From Flavobacterium sp. WC2421 (lineage in GTDB: Bacteria; Bacteroidota; Bacteroidia; Flavobacteriales; Flavobacteriaceae): a stretch of DNA of 64,000 bases. Shown in pieces: positions 17,110-26,157 of this stretch. The position numbers and the translations under genes were made by a program. Numbering within the stretch: the first letter of the stretch is position 1; the number at the start of each line of letters is the position of its first letter. A model generated the notes under the pieces. The model was not told where the DNA came from. It did not search any database and saw nothing but the letters and a program-made list of their open reading frames with translations. The stretch spans positions 2,914,001 through 2,978,000 of the forward strand of contig NZ_CP162004.1 in NCBI RefSeq assembly GCF_040822115.1, given 5' to 3'.

Positions 17110-17775
17110 ATGCTGAAAAAAATATTGAGTTATATTATTCCTATAAAAATTCATACAAAAAAATCTCCCTTAAGCAAATCACTAGAAGTTACATGGGCTA
17201 ATGGAGAATTAGTTTTAGATTCGAAAAACACAAACTATTCGTATGGAAGTTTACAGCGCATTTTAAGATTGGGCCTGAAAACAATTGGCTTTGACAACAT
17301 AATTCCCATGGATCATGTGTTAGTTCTAGGCGTAGCTGGAGGTAGCGTTATAAAAACATTAGTTGATGAAATCGAATACAAAGGTAAAATTACAGGCGTC
17401 GAAATCGATTCGGATATAATTAATATAGCCAATCAATATTTTAACCTAGATAAAATTGACCAACTTGAAATCATTATTGATGATGCATTTGAATTTGTAT
17501 TAAAAACAAAAAATAAATATGATTTGATTATTATTGACATCTTCCAAGATACAACAATGCCTAATTTTTTATTTGAATCTTTTTTTATTGATAGAATATG
17601 TTTCCTCTTAAACAGTAAAGGATTTGCTCTTTTCAATACAATGCTTTTAAACAAAAAAGATAACGTAAGAAATGAAAAGTACATTGCAGAATTTGATACT
17701 ATTCATTTTAAAATCAAATCCATTCCTAGAGTAGAAAATCATAATGAATTAATTGTTATCGAGAAATTATTATAA
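17110..17775 (+). CDS. Spermidine synthase-like SAM-dependent methyltransferase-fold protein
   Basis: The 221-residue protein has a Rossmann methyltransferase fold. Motif I is VLVLGVAGGSVIKTL, followed by the acidic ribose-binding GVEIDSDIINIA and IIDDAFEFV. It lacks the full N-terminal domain of true spermidine synthases and resembles the short flavobacterial proteins annotated as spermidine synthase-like or methyltransferase. A TTG at 17107 directly precedes the ATG, and I use the ATG. Whether it is an aminopropyltransferase or a methyltransferase cannot be decided here. Confidence 0.65.
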   Translation: MLKKILSYIIPIKIHTKKSPLSKSLEVTWANGELVLDSKNTNYSYGSLQRILRLGLKTIGFDNIIPMDHVLVLGVAGGSVIKTLVDEIEYKGKITGVEIDSDIINIANQYFNLDKIDQLEIIIDDAFEFVLKTKNKYDLIIIDIFQDTTMPNFLFESFFIDRICFLLNSKGFALFNTMLLNKKDNVRNEKYIAEFDTIHFKIKSIPRVENHNELIVIEKLL

Positions 17776-17901
17776 GTTTTACTTTCTTTTTATTGATACA
17801 TAAAAAAATTAATATTTTTTTTGTTATTATAATAATTAAATGTACTTTGCGTCATACTAACACATATAAATTAGTATAACTAAAAGTCAATTATTTGTGC
17901 C

Positions 17902-19779
17902 ATGAAAAAAATAAATATTCAAAAATCTGTTTTGACATTAACAGTTTTATCTAGTATTTCATTAATGTCCTTTATTGATCCACCTAAATACCGTGATTTA
18001 AACAAAAACGGAAAAATGGATCCTTATGAAAATATAAAACTTCCTATCGAAAAAAGAATCAGTAATTTGATTTCTTTAATGAATATAGAAGAAAAAGCAG
18101 GGATGATGTTTATTAACGGAACGCTAATTAACACCGATGGTACTATTGATAAAAAAGAAGGTGCAACTGGTATGGCAGCTCGGCTTCCTTCTCCTCGTGA
18201 ATTGATTGAAAATAAAAAAATGAATCACTTTAATTATTGGCAAGCACCCAATGTTAAAGAAATAGCTATGGGCTACAATGCCATTCAAAAAGTAGCCGAA
18301 GGTACTCGTCTTGGAATTCCAGTAACAATTGCATCAGATCCTCGTCATTATTTTAGTAATAATGTTTTCGCTATGGAAGCAAATGGATTTTCACAATGGC
18401 CTGAACAACTTGGTTTTGCAGCAATTAATGACACTCAATTAATGCAAAAGTTTGGTGATATTGCACGTCAAGAATACCTAGCTGTTGGAATTCGTGAAGC
18501 GTTACATCCTATGGCTGATTTAGCAACGGAACCGCGTTGGCCTCGTGTTAGTGGGACTTTTGGAGAAGATGCCAATCTTTCTGCTCGAATGATTAAAGCG
18601 TACATTTTGGGTTTTCAAGGAAACAAATTAGATGTAAACAGTGTAGCAACTATGACCAAGCACTTTTCTGGTGGAGGTCCTCAAAAAGAAGGACTTGATC
18701 CTCATTTTCAATATCAAAAAGGACAAGTATATCCAGGTAATAATTTCAATTATCATTTAATTCCATTCGAAGCGGCTTTCGATGCACATACAGCTGCAAT
18801 TATGCCTTATTATGGTGTGCCAATGGAACAAACTTCTGAGAATGTAGGTTTCTCTTATAACAAAGACATTATTACACGACTTTTACGTGATAAATACAAA
18901 TACGATGGTGTAGTTTGTACTGATTGGGGTTTAGTGACTGATACTCAAATGGGTCCTGTTGTATGGCCGGCACGTGCTTGGGGGGTTGAAAACCTTAGTG
19001 AAAAAGAACGGGTAAAAAAAATAATTGAAGCTGGTTGTGATCAATTTGGTGGAGAAAATTGCCCGCAATATATAGTTGAATTAGTTAAAGAAGGACAAAT
19101 AAAAGAGTCTCGTATTGACCAATCTATCAGACGTTTGTTGAGACAAAAATTTACTTTAGGTTTATTTGATAATCCATACGTTGATGTAGAAAAAGCAACC
19201 CAAATTGTAGGTCGTGCCGATTTTAGAAAATTAGGTGACGAAACACAACGTCGTTCTATGACTTTATTAAAAAATGACATTAAACTTCCGTTAATTGCTG
19301 TGGCAAAATTGAAGATTTATGTAAAAAATATTGATCCTAAAATAGCTTCTAAATATGGACTTATTGTAGCACTTCCTGAACAAGCAGATGTTGCTATTAT
19401 ACGCTTGAATACTCCATGGGTACCATTAGAAACTGATAATCCTTTTGCCAAAGGGTTTCATCACGGAGATTTAGATTTTAAAGGAAAAGACCTAGAAGAC
19501 GTAATTACACTTTGTAAAACAGTTCCTACTATTGTTGATATTTACTTAGATCGTCCTGCTGTTTTTCCTGAGATTAATGCTGCAGCCAAAGGTGTTTTTG
19601 GAAATTATGGCGCTAGCGATGCAGCCTTATTGGATGTGATTTTTGGAAATGCTAAACCCGAAGGAAAATTACCTTTTGAGCTTCCGTCTTCGATGGAAGC
19701 GGTAAGAAATCAAAAAGAAGATGTGCCTTATGACTCTAAAGATCCTTTATACCATTTTGGTTTTGGATTGAGTTATTAG
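17902..19779 (+). CDS. Exported glycoside hydrolase family 3 beta-glycosidase
   Basis: It is a retaining beta-glucosidase-type enzyme. An N-terminal hydrophobic signal (about residues 9-24) directs export. Next comes an EF-hand-like calcium motif (DLNKNGKMDPYEN). The GH3 (beta/alpha)8 domain shows TIASDPRHYF, TMTKHFSGGGPQ and the nucleophile region VVCTDWG, with D341 in the expected position. A shortened second alpha/beta domain (about 440-625) ends in the usual YHFGFGLSY. At 625 residues it lacks the fibronectin-like third domain of longer GH3 enzymes. It is monocistronic with its own terminator. The glycan target is unknown. Confidence 0.92.
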   Translation: MKKINIQKSVLTLTVLSSISLMSFIDPPKYRDLNKNGKMDPYENIKLPIEKRISNLISLMNIEEKAGMMFINGTLINTDGTIDKKEGATGMAARLPSPRELIENKKMNHFNYWQAPNVKEIAMGYNAIQKVAEGTRLGIPVTIASDPRHYFSNNVFAMEANGFSQWPEQLGFAAINDTQLMQKFGDIARQEYLAVGIREALHPMADLATEPRWPRVSGTFGEDANLSARMIKAYILGFQGNKLDVNSVATMTKHFSGGGPQKEGLDPHFQYQKGQVYPGNNFNYHLIPFEAAFDAHTAAIMPYYGVPMEQTSENVGFSYNKDIITRLLRDKYKYDGVVCTDWGLVTDTQMGPVVWPARAWGVENLSEKERVKKIIEAGCDQFGGENCPQYIVELVKEGQIKESRIDQSIRRLLRQKFTLGLFDNPYVDVEKATQIVGRADFRKLGDETQRRSMTLLKNDIKLPLIAVAKLKIYVKNIDPKIASKYGLIVALPEQADVAIIRLNTPWVPLETDNPFAKGFHHGDLDFKGKDLEDVITLCKTVPTIVDIYLDRPAVFPEINAAAKGVFGNYGASDAALLDVIFGNAKPEGKLPFELPSSMEAVRNQKEDVPYDSKDPLYHFGFGLSY

Positions 19780-19811
19780 ATTTTTAATTGTTGTTAGTTA
19801 ATTATGTTTCT

Positions 19812-19848
19812 AAAAAATGCTTCTCTATAAATATGAAGCATTTTTTTT
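19812..19848 (+). terminator. Terminator after the GH3 gene
   Basis: ATGCTTC (19817-19823) pairs with GAAGCAT (19835-19841), extended by flanking A and T runs. The T tract ends at 19848. Confidence 0.8.
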
Positions 19849-19928
19849 GATTTTAATTCAACACGTTAAAGATGGAATCTAAACTAATTATTTTGTACTT
19901 TCGGTAGGAACAGTAAAACTAAATTTGG

Positions 19929-20639
19929 ATGAAAAAAACGGTACGGAAACTACTTTTAGGAAATGTAGCCAAAATGGGAAAACCAAAATTTAATCCTATT
20001 CAAAAACGAATTCAAAATATAAATGCAATCTGGAACAACGACCATCAGGATGACAATGGAATTGAAAAAATTGTGCGCTTGTTTCTTTCCTCCTCTCAAT
20101 TGTTTTTTCCTGGTATTTATATCAAATATTTAGTTTCTAAAAAAGGGGCTGAATATGAAGATTTGGCTGTTGATTTTTATGTTTTGCTTAAGGTAGCACT
20201 TCCTCTTACTATTTTAATGAATGAATGGCAAACGAACCCGTTACTTCTTGGCATTATGGTTTATGTAATGCTAGAAACCGTTTTGTATATCCCAACCTTG
20301 ATTTTTGCTTCCGATTTATTTTCAAAACCGCGTTCTTACAAAAGATCAATGTTGTTACTTTTCTTTAATTATTTAGAAATGGTATTTGCTTTTGCCGTTT
20401 TATATACTTGCGATAATTATTTAAATAGACCTTTTCATCATTGGTTTGATGCTATTTATTTTAGTACTGTAACATCATCAACCATAGGATTTGGCGACTA
20501 CTATCCTGTTAAAACCTTTGGTAAGTTTTTGGTGAGTATGCAATCTCTTTTGGTACTATTATATGTAGTACTATTTTTGAATTTTTTCTCTACTAAAATA
20601 AAGTCTAAAGGGTATTTTGACCAAGATAACGATGCCTAA
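19929..20639 (+). CDS. Potassium channel-family membrane protein
   Basis: The 236-residue protein has four hydrophobic segments, two around residues 80-130 and two flanking a pore loop. The pore contains SSTIGFGDYYP, a variant of the K+ selectivity filter TVGYGD. The final helix runs through LLVLLYVVLFLNFF. No RCK/TrkA domain is attached. The N-terminal ~70 residues are cytoplasmic and basic. It stands alone between the GH3 terminator and the convergent kdsB gene, which begins immediately after its stop. Confidence 0.8.
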   Translation: MKKTVRKLLLGNVAKMGKPKFNPIQKRIQNINAIWNNDHQDDNGIEKIVRLFLSSSQLFFPGIYIKYLVSKKGAEYEDLAVDFYVLLKVALPLTILMNEWQTNPLLLGIMVYVMLETVLYIPTLIFASDLFSKPRSYKRSMLLLFFNYLEMVFAFAVLYTCDNYLNRPFHHWFDAIYFSTVTSSTIGFGDYYPVKTFGKFLVSMQSLLVLLYVVLFLNFFSTKIKSKGYFDQDNDA

Positions 20640-21365
20640 TTACAACATTTTCCTAGCTTTTTCTAAGTCTTCCAAGGTGTCAATACCAATTCCAACATGG
20701 GTAGTTTCTACCATTTTTATGCGTTTACCAAATTCCAAATAGCGAAGTTGTTCCAGTTTTTCAGATGCTTCTAATGCCATCATAGGTAAACTATAAAAAT
20801 CTAACAACGCTTGTTTTCTAAAAGCATAAATTCCTATGTGTTGCATATAGCGCACACCTACATTTTTCTCTCTTGGATAAGGAATTACTGAACGCGAGAA
20901 GTACAAAGCAAATTGATTTTGATCGGTAACTACTTTTACATTATTGGGATTGTTAATTTCATCTTCAATAGTAATTTCGCGCATTAAGGATGCCAAATCT
21001 ACTTTTTTATCCAAATCATTTTTAAATACTTCAATCACTTTTGCCAAAGGTTCCGCATCAATAAATGGTTCATCACCTTGCACATTTATTACGATATCTA
21101 CATCTAGATTTTCAACAGCTTCAGCAATTCGATCACTCCCCGACTCGTGTTCATTGATACTACGAATCGCTTTACCGCCATGAGCAACAATTTCATCAAA
21201 AATTAAATCTGAATCGGTTACTACAAATACATCATCAAATAAATTGGTATTGATGGCTGCTTCATATGTTCTTAAAATTACCGTTTTGCCTCCCAAGTCC
21301 TGCATTAATTTAGCTGGAAATCGAGTTGACGCGTAACGGGCGGGAATGACTGCTATTATTTTCAT
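20640..21365 (-). CDS. kdsB: 3-deoxy-manno-octulosonate cytidylyltransferase (CMP-Kdo synthetase)
   Basis: It activates Kdo with CTP for the inner core of lipopolysaccharide. The 241-residue protein has the nucleotidyltransferase start [17 protein letters not shown], then [10 protein letters not shown], the metal-binding [11 protein letters not shown], and HIGIYAFRK and LEQLRYLE, all typical of KdsB. Its presence shows an outer membrane with Kdo-containing LPS. A TAnnTTTG box lies 35 bp upstream. Confidence 0.96.
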   Translation of the reverse strand: MKIIAVIPARYASTRFPAKLMQDLGGKTVILRTYEAAINTNLFDDVFVVTDSDLIFDEIVAHGGKAIRSINEHESGSDRIAEAVENLDVDIVINVQGDEPFIDAEPLAKVIEVFKNDLDKKVDLASLMREITIEDEINNPNNVKVVTDQNQFALYFSRSVIPYPREKNVGVRYMQHIGIYAFRKQALLDFYSLPMMALEASEKLEQLRYLEFGKRIKMVETTHVGIGIDTLEDLEKARKML

Positions 21366-21399
21366 TTTATTATTATTTTGCCATGAAGGCGCTAAAATA

Positions 21400-21407
21400 C
21401 AAAGTTA
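21400..21407 (-). promoter_or_regulatory. Putative -7 box for kdsB
   Basis: On the minus strand this is TAACTTTG, an exact TAnnTTTG match, 35 bp before the kdsB ATG. No TTG lies at the preferred distance. Confidence 0.4.
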
Positions 21408-21435
21408 ATTTAGTGCGCCAAATATAAGTTTTATT

Positions 21436-22266
21436 TTATAAAATCTTAACCGAAGTCATACTCAACGAACCCGCTAAAAGTTTATTATTAAACAAACTTA
21501 ATTCTTCGGTTTTTCCTTTTAGTCCTAAAGTATAAATCAAAGGCAAATAATGGTCTGGTGTAGGTATCGCTAATTGAAAGGCTTTGCTTTGTTTTTCAAA
21601 ATCAATAAGCGGTTGAAAGTCTCCATCTAGCAAATAATCATTTATTGTAGCTCTTGCTTCAATCGCCCAATCGTAACCATAATCATCTCTATGGAAATTC
21701 TGAAAATCAACCAATCTTAAATTATGAACTATATTTCCACTTCCAATTATCAAAACGCCTTTAGTACGCAAAGCGCTGAGTTTTTGAGCCAATTCAAAAT
21801 GATATTTCCCTGGTTTAGTATAATCAATACTCAACTGAATTACAGGAACATGAGCATCTGGATATAAATGTTTAATTACACTCCAAGCACCATGATCTAA
21901 TCCCCAATGTTCGTCAAGTTCCACTTCGGTGGGAAGCAATAATTTGGTAGTTTCTACTGCTAGTTCAGGACTTCCTTTTGCAGGATACTGCACATCAAAT
22001 AATGCTTGAGGGAAACCTCCAAAATCGTGAATTGTTCTTGGCATTTCCATTGCAGTAACCTTTGTGCCATTAGTAAACCAATGTGCCGAAATACACAAAA
22101 TAGCATTGGGTTCTGGTAATGTTTTGGCTAAATTTCTAAAATTGGCTACAAACTCATTTTCTTCAATTGCATTCATTGGACTCCCGTGTCCTAAAAATAA
22201 GACAGGCATTTTTTCGGTATTCGAAAAAGAACTAGAAATTTTATGTAAGTCGTTTAAAGTATTCAT
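21436..22266 (-). CDS. ygiD: LigB/YgiD-type extradiol ring-cleavage dioxygenase (4,5-DOPA dioxygenase family)
   Basis: This is a class III non-haem metal dioxygenase opening catechol rings, with DOPA as the substrate of the named bacterial member. The 276-residue protein shows VLFLGHGSPMNAI with a metal-ligand histidine, ISAHWFTNGT with the second, LDHGAWSVIKHLYP, and IGSGNIVHNLR. The physiological catechol is unknown in flavobacteria. It is oriented the same way as the downstream kdsB but separated by about 70 bp. No catabolic partners are adjacent. Confidence 0.9.
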   Translation of the reverse strand: MNTLNDLHKISSSFSNTEKMPVLFLGHGSPMNAIEENEFVANFRNLAKTLPEPNAILCISAHWFTNGTKVTAMEMPRTIHDFGGFPQALFDVQYPAKGSPELAVETTKLLLPTEVELDEHWGLDHGAWSVIKHLYPDAHVPVIQLSIDYTKPGKYHFELAQKLSALRTKGVLIIGSGNIVHNLRLVDFQNFHRDDYGYDWAIEARATINDYLLDGDFQPLIDFEKQSKAFQLAIPTPDHYLPLIYTLGLKGKTEELSLFNNKLLAGSLSMTSVKIL

Positions 22267-22387
22267 ATCAAGTAATTGTCCTAATAATCATTAAATGTAA
22301 AAATCTTTTCTTTTATAAAGATTCATTTTATAAAAAAATGGACAAATTAAATTGCCCATTTTTTATAAATCAAAAAAATCTATATTT

Positions 22388-23266
22388 TTATTTTGAATAA
22401 ACTTGTTTCAAAAAAGCTTCTAATGTGATCGGTTTTCTTCCTAACAATTTTTCTAAGTCCGAAGATTCTGCTTGAAACTCACCTTGCTTTATCGCTTCGG
22501 CAAAACCTACAAACATTCCAATATATTCCCCTGGAACTCCTGCCTGAGTCAAAACAGCTTCGTAATCTTTAGGGTCAGGACTTATATAATTTACAGTAGT
22601 ATTTGTAATTTTACTTAGAGTATCTGCAATTTCTTGCATCGAATAATTTTCGACATTATTCATCCCGTATTCTTTATTCTCATGACCCTCAGTTATTAAA
22701 ACAGTAGCAACAGCTTCAGCTAAATCATTTCTAGATACATATGCAGCAGCAGTTTCACCTGCTGGAAAATAAATTCCAGTATCTAAAACTTTCTCACCTA
22801 AAAACATAGGTAAAACATCTAGGTATAAATTATTTCTAAAAATAGTATACTTCATTCCGCTTGCCTTAATAGCATTATCCGTATCAATATGTGATTTGGC
22901 CAAAAAGGCAATTGGAGAGCTATCAGATTCATTTTTACGTTCAAAACTAGTATACAAAATATGCTTCACTCCTGCTTCTTTGGCCGCTTTTACAGCAGCT
23001 AACTGTTGTTTACTACGATTAGCTAAATCAGTTCCTGAAACCAATAATAATTTATCAATTCCTTGAAATGCAGCTAACAACGATTCATAATTATCGTAAT
23101 CCCCTATTTTTAATGTAATTCCTTTTGCTTTCAAATCAGCTGCTTTGCCTTCGTCTCTAACTAGGGCTGAAATATTGGAGACTGCAATTTCTTTTTTCAA
23201 CAAAAAATCAATTGTTGTTTTTCCGAAATTACCTGTCGCTCCTGTGACCAAAATTTTTGTATTCAT
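22388..23266 (-). CDS. NmrA-type NAD(P)-binding reductase (quinone oxidoreductase-2-like)
   Basis: It is an atypical short-chain reductase with a dinucleotide-binding start (ILVTGATGNFGKTT), then ISALVRDEGKA for NADP selection, GIDKLLLVSGTDL, and KHILYTSFERK. The 292-residue length matches QorB/YtfG-like quinone reductases. It is divergent from an HxlR regulator across a strong palindrome, the same arrangement seen for QorB/YtfG-type genes and their HxlR regulators in other bacteria. That suggests response to quinone or electrophile stress. Substrate specificity is inferred, not shown. Confidence 0.82.
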   Translation of the reverse strand: MNTKILVTGATGNFGKTTIDFLLKKEIAVSNISALVRDEGKAADLKAKGITLKIGDYDNYESLLAAFQGIDKLLLVSGTDLANRSKQQLAAVKAAKEAGVKHILYTSFERKNESDSSPIAFLAKSHIDTDNAIKASGMKYTIFRNNLYLDVLPMFLGEKVLDTGIYFPAGETAAAYVSRNDLAEAVATVLITEGHENKEYGMNNVENYSMQEIADTLSKITNTTVNYISPDPKDYEAVLTQAGVPGEYIGMFVGFAEAIKQGEFQAESSDLEKLLGRKPITLEAFLKQVYSK

Positions 23267-23295
23267 TATTTTTTGTATTTATATTATTTCTAATA

Positions 23296-23303
23296 CAAAG
23301 ATA
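23296..23303 (-). promoter_or_regulatory. Putative -7 box for the NmrA-type reductase gene
   Basis: On the minus strand this is TATCTTTG, an exact TAnnTTTG match, 30 bp before the ATG at 23266. The 32-bp dyad begins 29 bp further upstream, where the -33 region would lie. Confidence 0.45.
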
Positions 23304-23331
23304 ACTACCTTTGCTTCTTAAAGTATAGTGA

Positions 23332-23363
23332 TATACTAAAGTATATCGATATACTTTAGTATA
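23332..23363. promoter_or_regulatory. Perfect 32-bp dyad, likely HxlR operator
   Basis: Positions 23332-23347 are the exact reverse complement of 23348-23363, centred on TCGA. Within each arm the word AGTATA/TATACT recurs, and a further imperfect copy lies to the left (23322-23332). It lies between the divergent reductase and HxlR genes, 21 bp before the regulator's ATG. Confidence 0.75.
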
Positions 23364-23384
23364 CTATCAGTAAAATAAGGAGCT

Positions 23385-23747
23385 ATGGAAAATAAAATAA
23401 GCTTTAAAGATGTAAAAGCATGTCCAATTCAGTTTGTATTGGCTGTAAATGATACTTTGAATGTCATTAGTGGAAAATGGAAACTACCTATTATTGGGTC
23501 ATTACTATTTGAAAAAAGACGATTTACTGATATACTGCGCAATATTCCTAAAATCACACCACGAATGTTATCTAAGGAATTGAAAGATCTAGAAATGAAC
23601 GGAATGGTGAAACGTACTGTTTATGATACGATACCAATAGCAGTTGAATATGAATTAACAGAATCAGCTAAATCCTTAGGTGATGTTTTAGATAAAATGC
23701 TAGAATGGGGTTTGCAACATAGGGAAACAGTACTTGCGGAAAAGTAG
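23385..23747 (+). CDS. HxlR-family winged-helix regulator, single-cysteine type
   Basis: The 120-residue protein has the HxlR fold: VISGKWKLPIIGSLLFEKRRF, then LRNIPKITPRMLSKELKDLE as recognition helix, and a C-terminal dimerising helix. Its only cysteine is C13 in KACPIQF, at the N-terminal position where YodB/QorR-type members carry their redox-sensing cysteine. With the adjacent dyad and the divergent reductase, the simplest reading is a repressor that releases DNA when C13 is oxidised or alkylated. Confidence 0.88.
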   Translation: MENKISFKDVKACPIQFVLAVNDTLNVISGKWKLPIIGSLLFEKRRFTDILRNIPKITPRMLSKELKDLEMNGMVKRTVYDTIPIAVEYELTESAKSLGDVLDKMLEWGLQHRETVLAEK

Positions 23748-23760
23748 ACCTCAATATTAT

Positions 23761-25182
23761 CTATTCGACAAAATTCTCATCTTTAAACCCAATCAAATAC
23801 AACTTGCTCTTTGCTCTTGTAATTGCCGTATACAACCATCGAATGTAATCACTATCTATTCCATTAGGTAAATAAGGTTGTTCAATAAAAACCGTATCCC
23901 ACTGCCCTCCTTGTGACTTATGGCAGGTTATGGCATATGAGAACTTTACTTGTAATCCGTTGAAATATTCATTGGCTTTTACTTTTTGGAACTGCTTGTA
24001 TTTAGTTTCTCCTTCGTAATCTTTCAATACTTCTTGATACAATCTATTGGATTCCTCATACGTTAAAGATGGAGATTCGCTTTTTATAGTGTCTAATAAT
24101 AAAACGGTTTCAAACGGAATTTGATTTGGGTAATCGACCATTCGTATTTTTACTTTGGCAAACTTAAAACCGTATAATTCTTGAATTTTAAAAATCTCCA
24201 GCACTTCAATAATATCACCATTGGCAATAAAACCAGCTTCATCTGAATCTTTTAGCCAAAAATAATTATTCTTTACTACCATTAAAAAGTCACCTGTAGA
24301 CAACTCACTTTCCTTATCGAGAATTTTGGTTCGTATTTGTTCGTTGTATTGATTGGCCCTTTTATTCGACCGAACAATGAAAGCCGTATCTTCAATACTA
24401 TAATTACTATATGCAGAATTAATGGCATCTTGAATGTCATATCCATCTGTTAACCGAACAATATCTTTGAATTTTTTGACATCAAATTTAAAATCGGTTA
24501 TAAAAGAATCTTCCAATAAAGTACGAAGCTCCGTAGCATTATATAAAATACCGGAACCTTCTTCCTGACGCATTACTTCATTGAGTTCAATATGCTCGAC
24601 TTCTTTATTGTAATTGATGCTTAAAGTATGAATGTCTAATGCGGGACTAATATCTAAATTTACCGGTGGCAATTGTGCGGTATCTCCCAAGAGTATCATT
24701 TTACAGTTGGCTCCTGAATAGACATAAGAAATCAAATCGTCTAGTAACGATCCGTTTTCATACATTTTAGAATCGGAATTCGTATCCGAAATCATAGAAG
24801 CTTCATCGACTATAAATATGGTGTTTTTATGTTTATTGGGTTGCAAAGTAAACGACACTCCACCTCCCGAAGATTTCTTTGGAAAATATATTTTTTTATG
24901 AATCGTAAAAGCAGGCTTGTTCGAATAATTAGCAATTACTTTGGCAGCACGACCTGTAGGCGCCAGTAAAACGTACTTTTTGTTAATTTCTAATAGGTTA
25001 TTTACAATAGTAGAAATCACAGTCGTTTTTCCAGTTCCAGCATATCCTTTAAGTACAAAAATAGTGTCATTGTGCGTATCCGTTAAAAAAATGGCGATTT
25101 TTTGAAAAAAAATATCCTGATTGTATGTAGGAGCAAAAGGAAACTGTTTTCGTAAAAGGCTATAGAACAAGGAAGAATTCAT
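23761..25182 (-). CDS. RecD-like SF1 ATP-dependent DNA helicase
   Basis: This superfamily 1B 5'-3' helicase (Dda/RecD2-like) has 473 residues. Walker A is LKGYAGTGKTTVIS, Walker B with motif II is FIVDEASMIS, motif III is ILLGDTAQLPP, and the C-terminal UvrD_C_2-type motif is ITCHKSQGGQWDTVFI with YTAITRAK. There is no N-terminal RecD2 extension. A TAnnTTTG box lies about 30 bp upstream, so it has its own promoter, divergent from DUF3822. The role is presumably DNA repair or replication restart. Confidence 0.9.
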   Translation of the reverse strand: MNSSLFYSLLRKQFPFAPTYNQDIFFQKIAIFLTDTHNDTIFVLKGYAGTGKTTVISTIVNNLLEINKKYVLLAPTGRAAKVIANYSNKPAFTIHKKIYFPKKSSGGGVSFTLQPNKHKNTIFIVDEASMISDTNSDSKMYENGSLLDDLISYVYSGANCKMILLGDTAQLPPVNLDISPALDIHTLSINYNKEVEHIELNEVMRQEEGSGILYNATELRTLLEDSFITDFKFDVKKFKDIVRLTDGYDIQDAINSAYSNYSIEDTAFIVRSNKRANQYNEQIRTKILDKESELSTGDFLMVVKNNYFWLKDSDEAGFIANGDIIEVLEIFKIQELYGFKFAKVKIRMVDYPNQIPFETVLLLDTIKSESPSLTYEESNRLYQEVLKDYEGETKYKQFQKVKANEYFNGLQVKFSYAITCHKSQGGQWDTVFIEQPYLPNGIDSDYIRWLYTAITRAKSKLYLIGFKDENFVE

Positions 25183-25210
25183 CTGGGCTTTGTTATTGTA
25201 AAATGAACTT

Positions 25211-25218
25211 CAAATATA
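25211..25218 (-). promoter_or_regulatory. Putative -7 box for the RecD-like helicase gene
   Basis: On the minus strand this is TATATTTG, an exact TAnnTTTG match, 29 bp before the ATG. No clear TTG is found at 17-23 bp. Confidence 0.45.
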
Positions 25219-25271
25219 AGGATGAAATTCCGGTGAATCACATTAAATCCCATTAGAATCAAAAAAAATTG

Positions 25272-25279
25272 TAAGTTTG
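25272..25279 (+). promoter_or_regulatory. Putative -7 box for the DUF3822-rsmD unit
   Basis: TAAGTTTG is an exact TAnnTTTG match 56 bp before the ATG at 25336. There is no TTG at the preferred spacing. Confidence 0.4.
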
Positions 25280-25335
25280 CAATTGCATTTAATCGATTCA
25301 AAATTCCATATTTAGATTGGGTTTCAAAAAAGTTT

Positions 25336-26157
25336 ATGTCTACACAAAATACGAATATTACCGAAAAGAAATATAAAAAACTGTCTATTCAAGTTTCCTT
25401 GACTGGACTTTCTTTTTGTTGTTTTGATACATTAAACAATACCATAACTTCTTTTAATGAAGTTCATTTTGACAGTTTCCATAAAGGAATACAAATTGAA
25501 GATTTATTTTCGAATGCTTTTCAGGAATATCCTGAATTGAATGACAGCTATGATGATGTGCTCATTATACACAACAACAATCTTTCCACATTTGTTCCTG
25601 AACCCTTATTCGATGAGAATTTTATAGGTAGTTATTTACAGTATAATACAAAAGTTTTTAAAACTGATTTTTTCGCTTTCGATGAAATTAGCAATTATCA
25701 AATCAACTGTGTCTATATTCCTTATGTGAATATGAATAATTTTTTTATTGACAAATTTGGTGCTTTTGATTATAAGCATGCGAATAGTATTTTGATCACT
25801 ACCCTTTTGGATGCATCCAAAAATATTGACGATAAAAAAATGACCGTTCATTTTAATAAAGGCCATTTTGAAATTATTGTTATTCAAAATCAAAAGATGT
25901 TATTATTCAACTCCTTTGATTACCAAACACCCGAAGATTTTATTTATTACGTTTTATTTACTGCAGAACAATTGAATATGAATCCAGAAAAATTCTTATT
26001 GGAATTAATAGGAGATATTGATACAGAAAGTGAATTTTTCAAAATAGCATATAAATATATCCGCAACGTTGCTTTAGTAGACGTTGAGGCTTTACGATGG
26101 AACAATTATTTTTCTGAGGCCGAAAACAGAAATCATTATATACTTTTCAACTCATGA
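25336..26157 (+). CDS. DUF3822-family protein
   Basis: The 273-residue cytoplasmic protein matches in length and context the Bacteroidota DUF3822 family, which is repeatedly found just upstream of rsmD. It has no signal or membrane segment. Recognisable parts are SIQVSLTGLSFCCFD at the start and DVLIIHNNNLSTFVPEPLF. It resembles an actin/ASKHA-like or pilus-assembly fold in general look, but I cannot assign a function. Its last four bases overlap rsmD (ATGA), indicating translational coupling. Confidence 0.75.
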   Translation: MSTQNTNITEKKYKKLSIQVSLTGLSFCCFDTLNNTITSFNEVHFDSFHKGIQIEDLFSNAFQEYPELNDSYDDVLIIHNNNLSTFVPEPLFDENFIGSYLQYNTKVFKTDFFAFDEISNYQINCVYIPYVNMNNFFIDKFGAFDYKHANSILITTLLDASKNIDDKKMTVHFNKGHFEIIVIQNQKMLLFNSFDYQTPEDFIYYVLFTAEQLNMNPEKFLLELIGDIDTESEFFKIAYKYIRNVALVDVEALRWNNYFSEAENRNHYILFNS

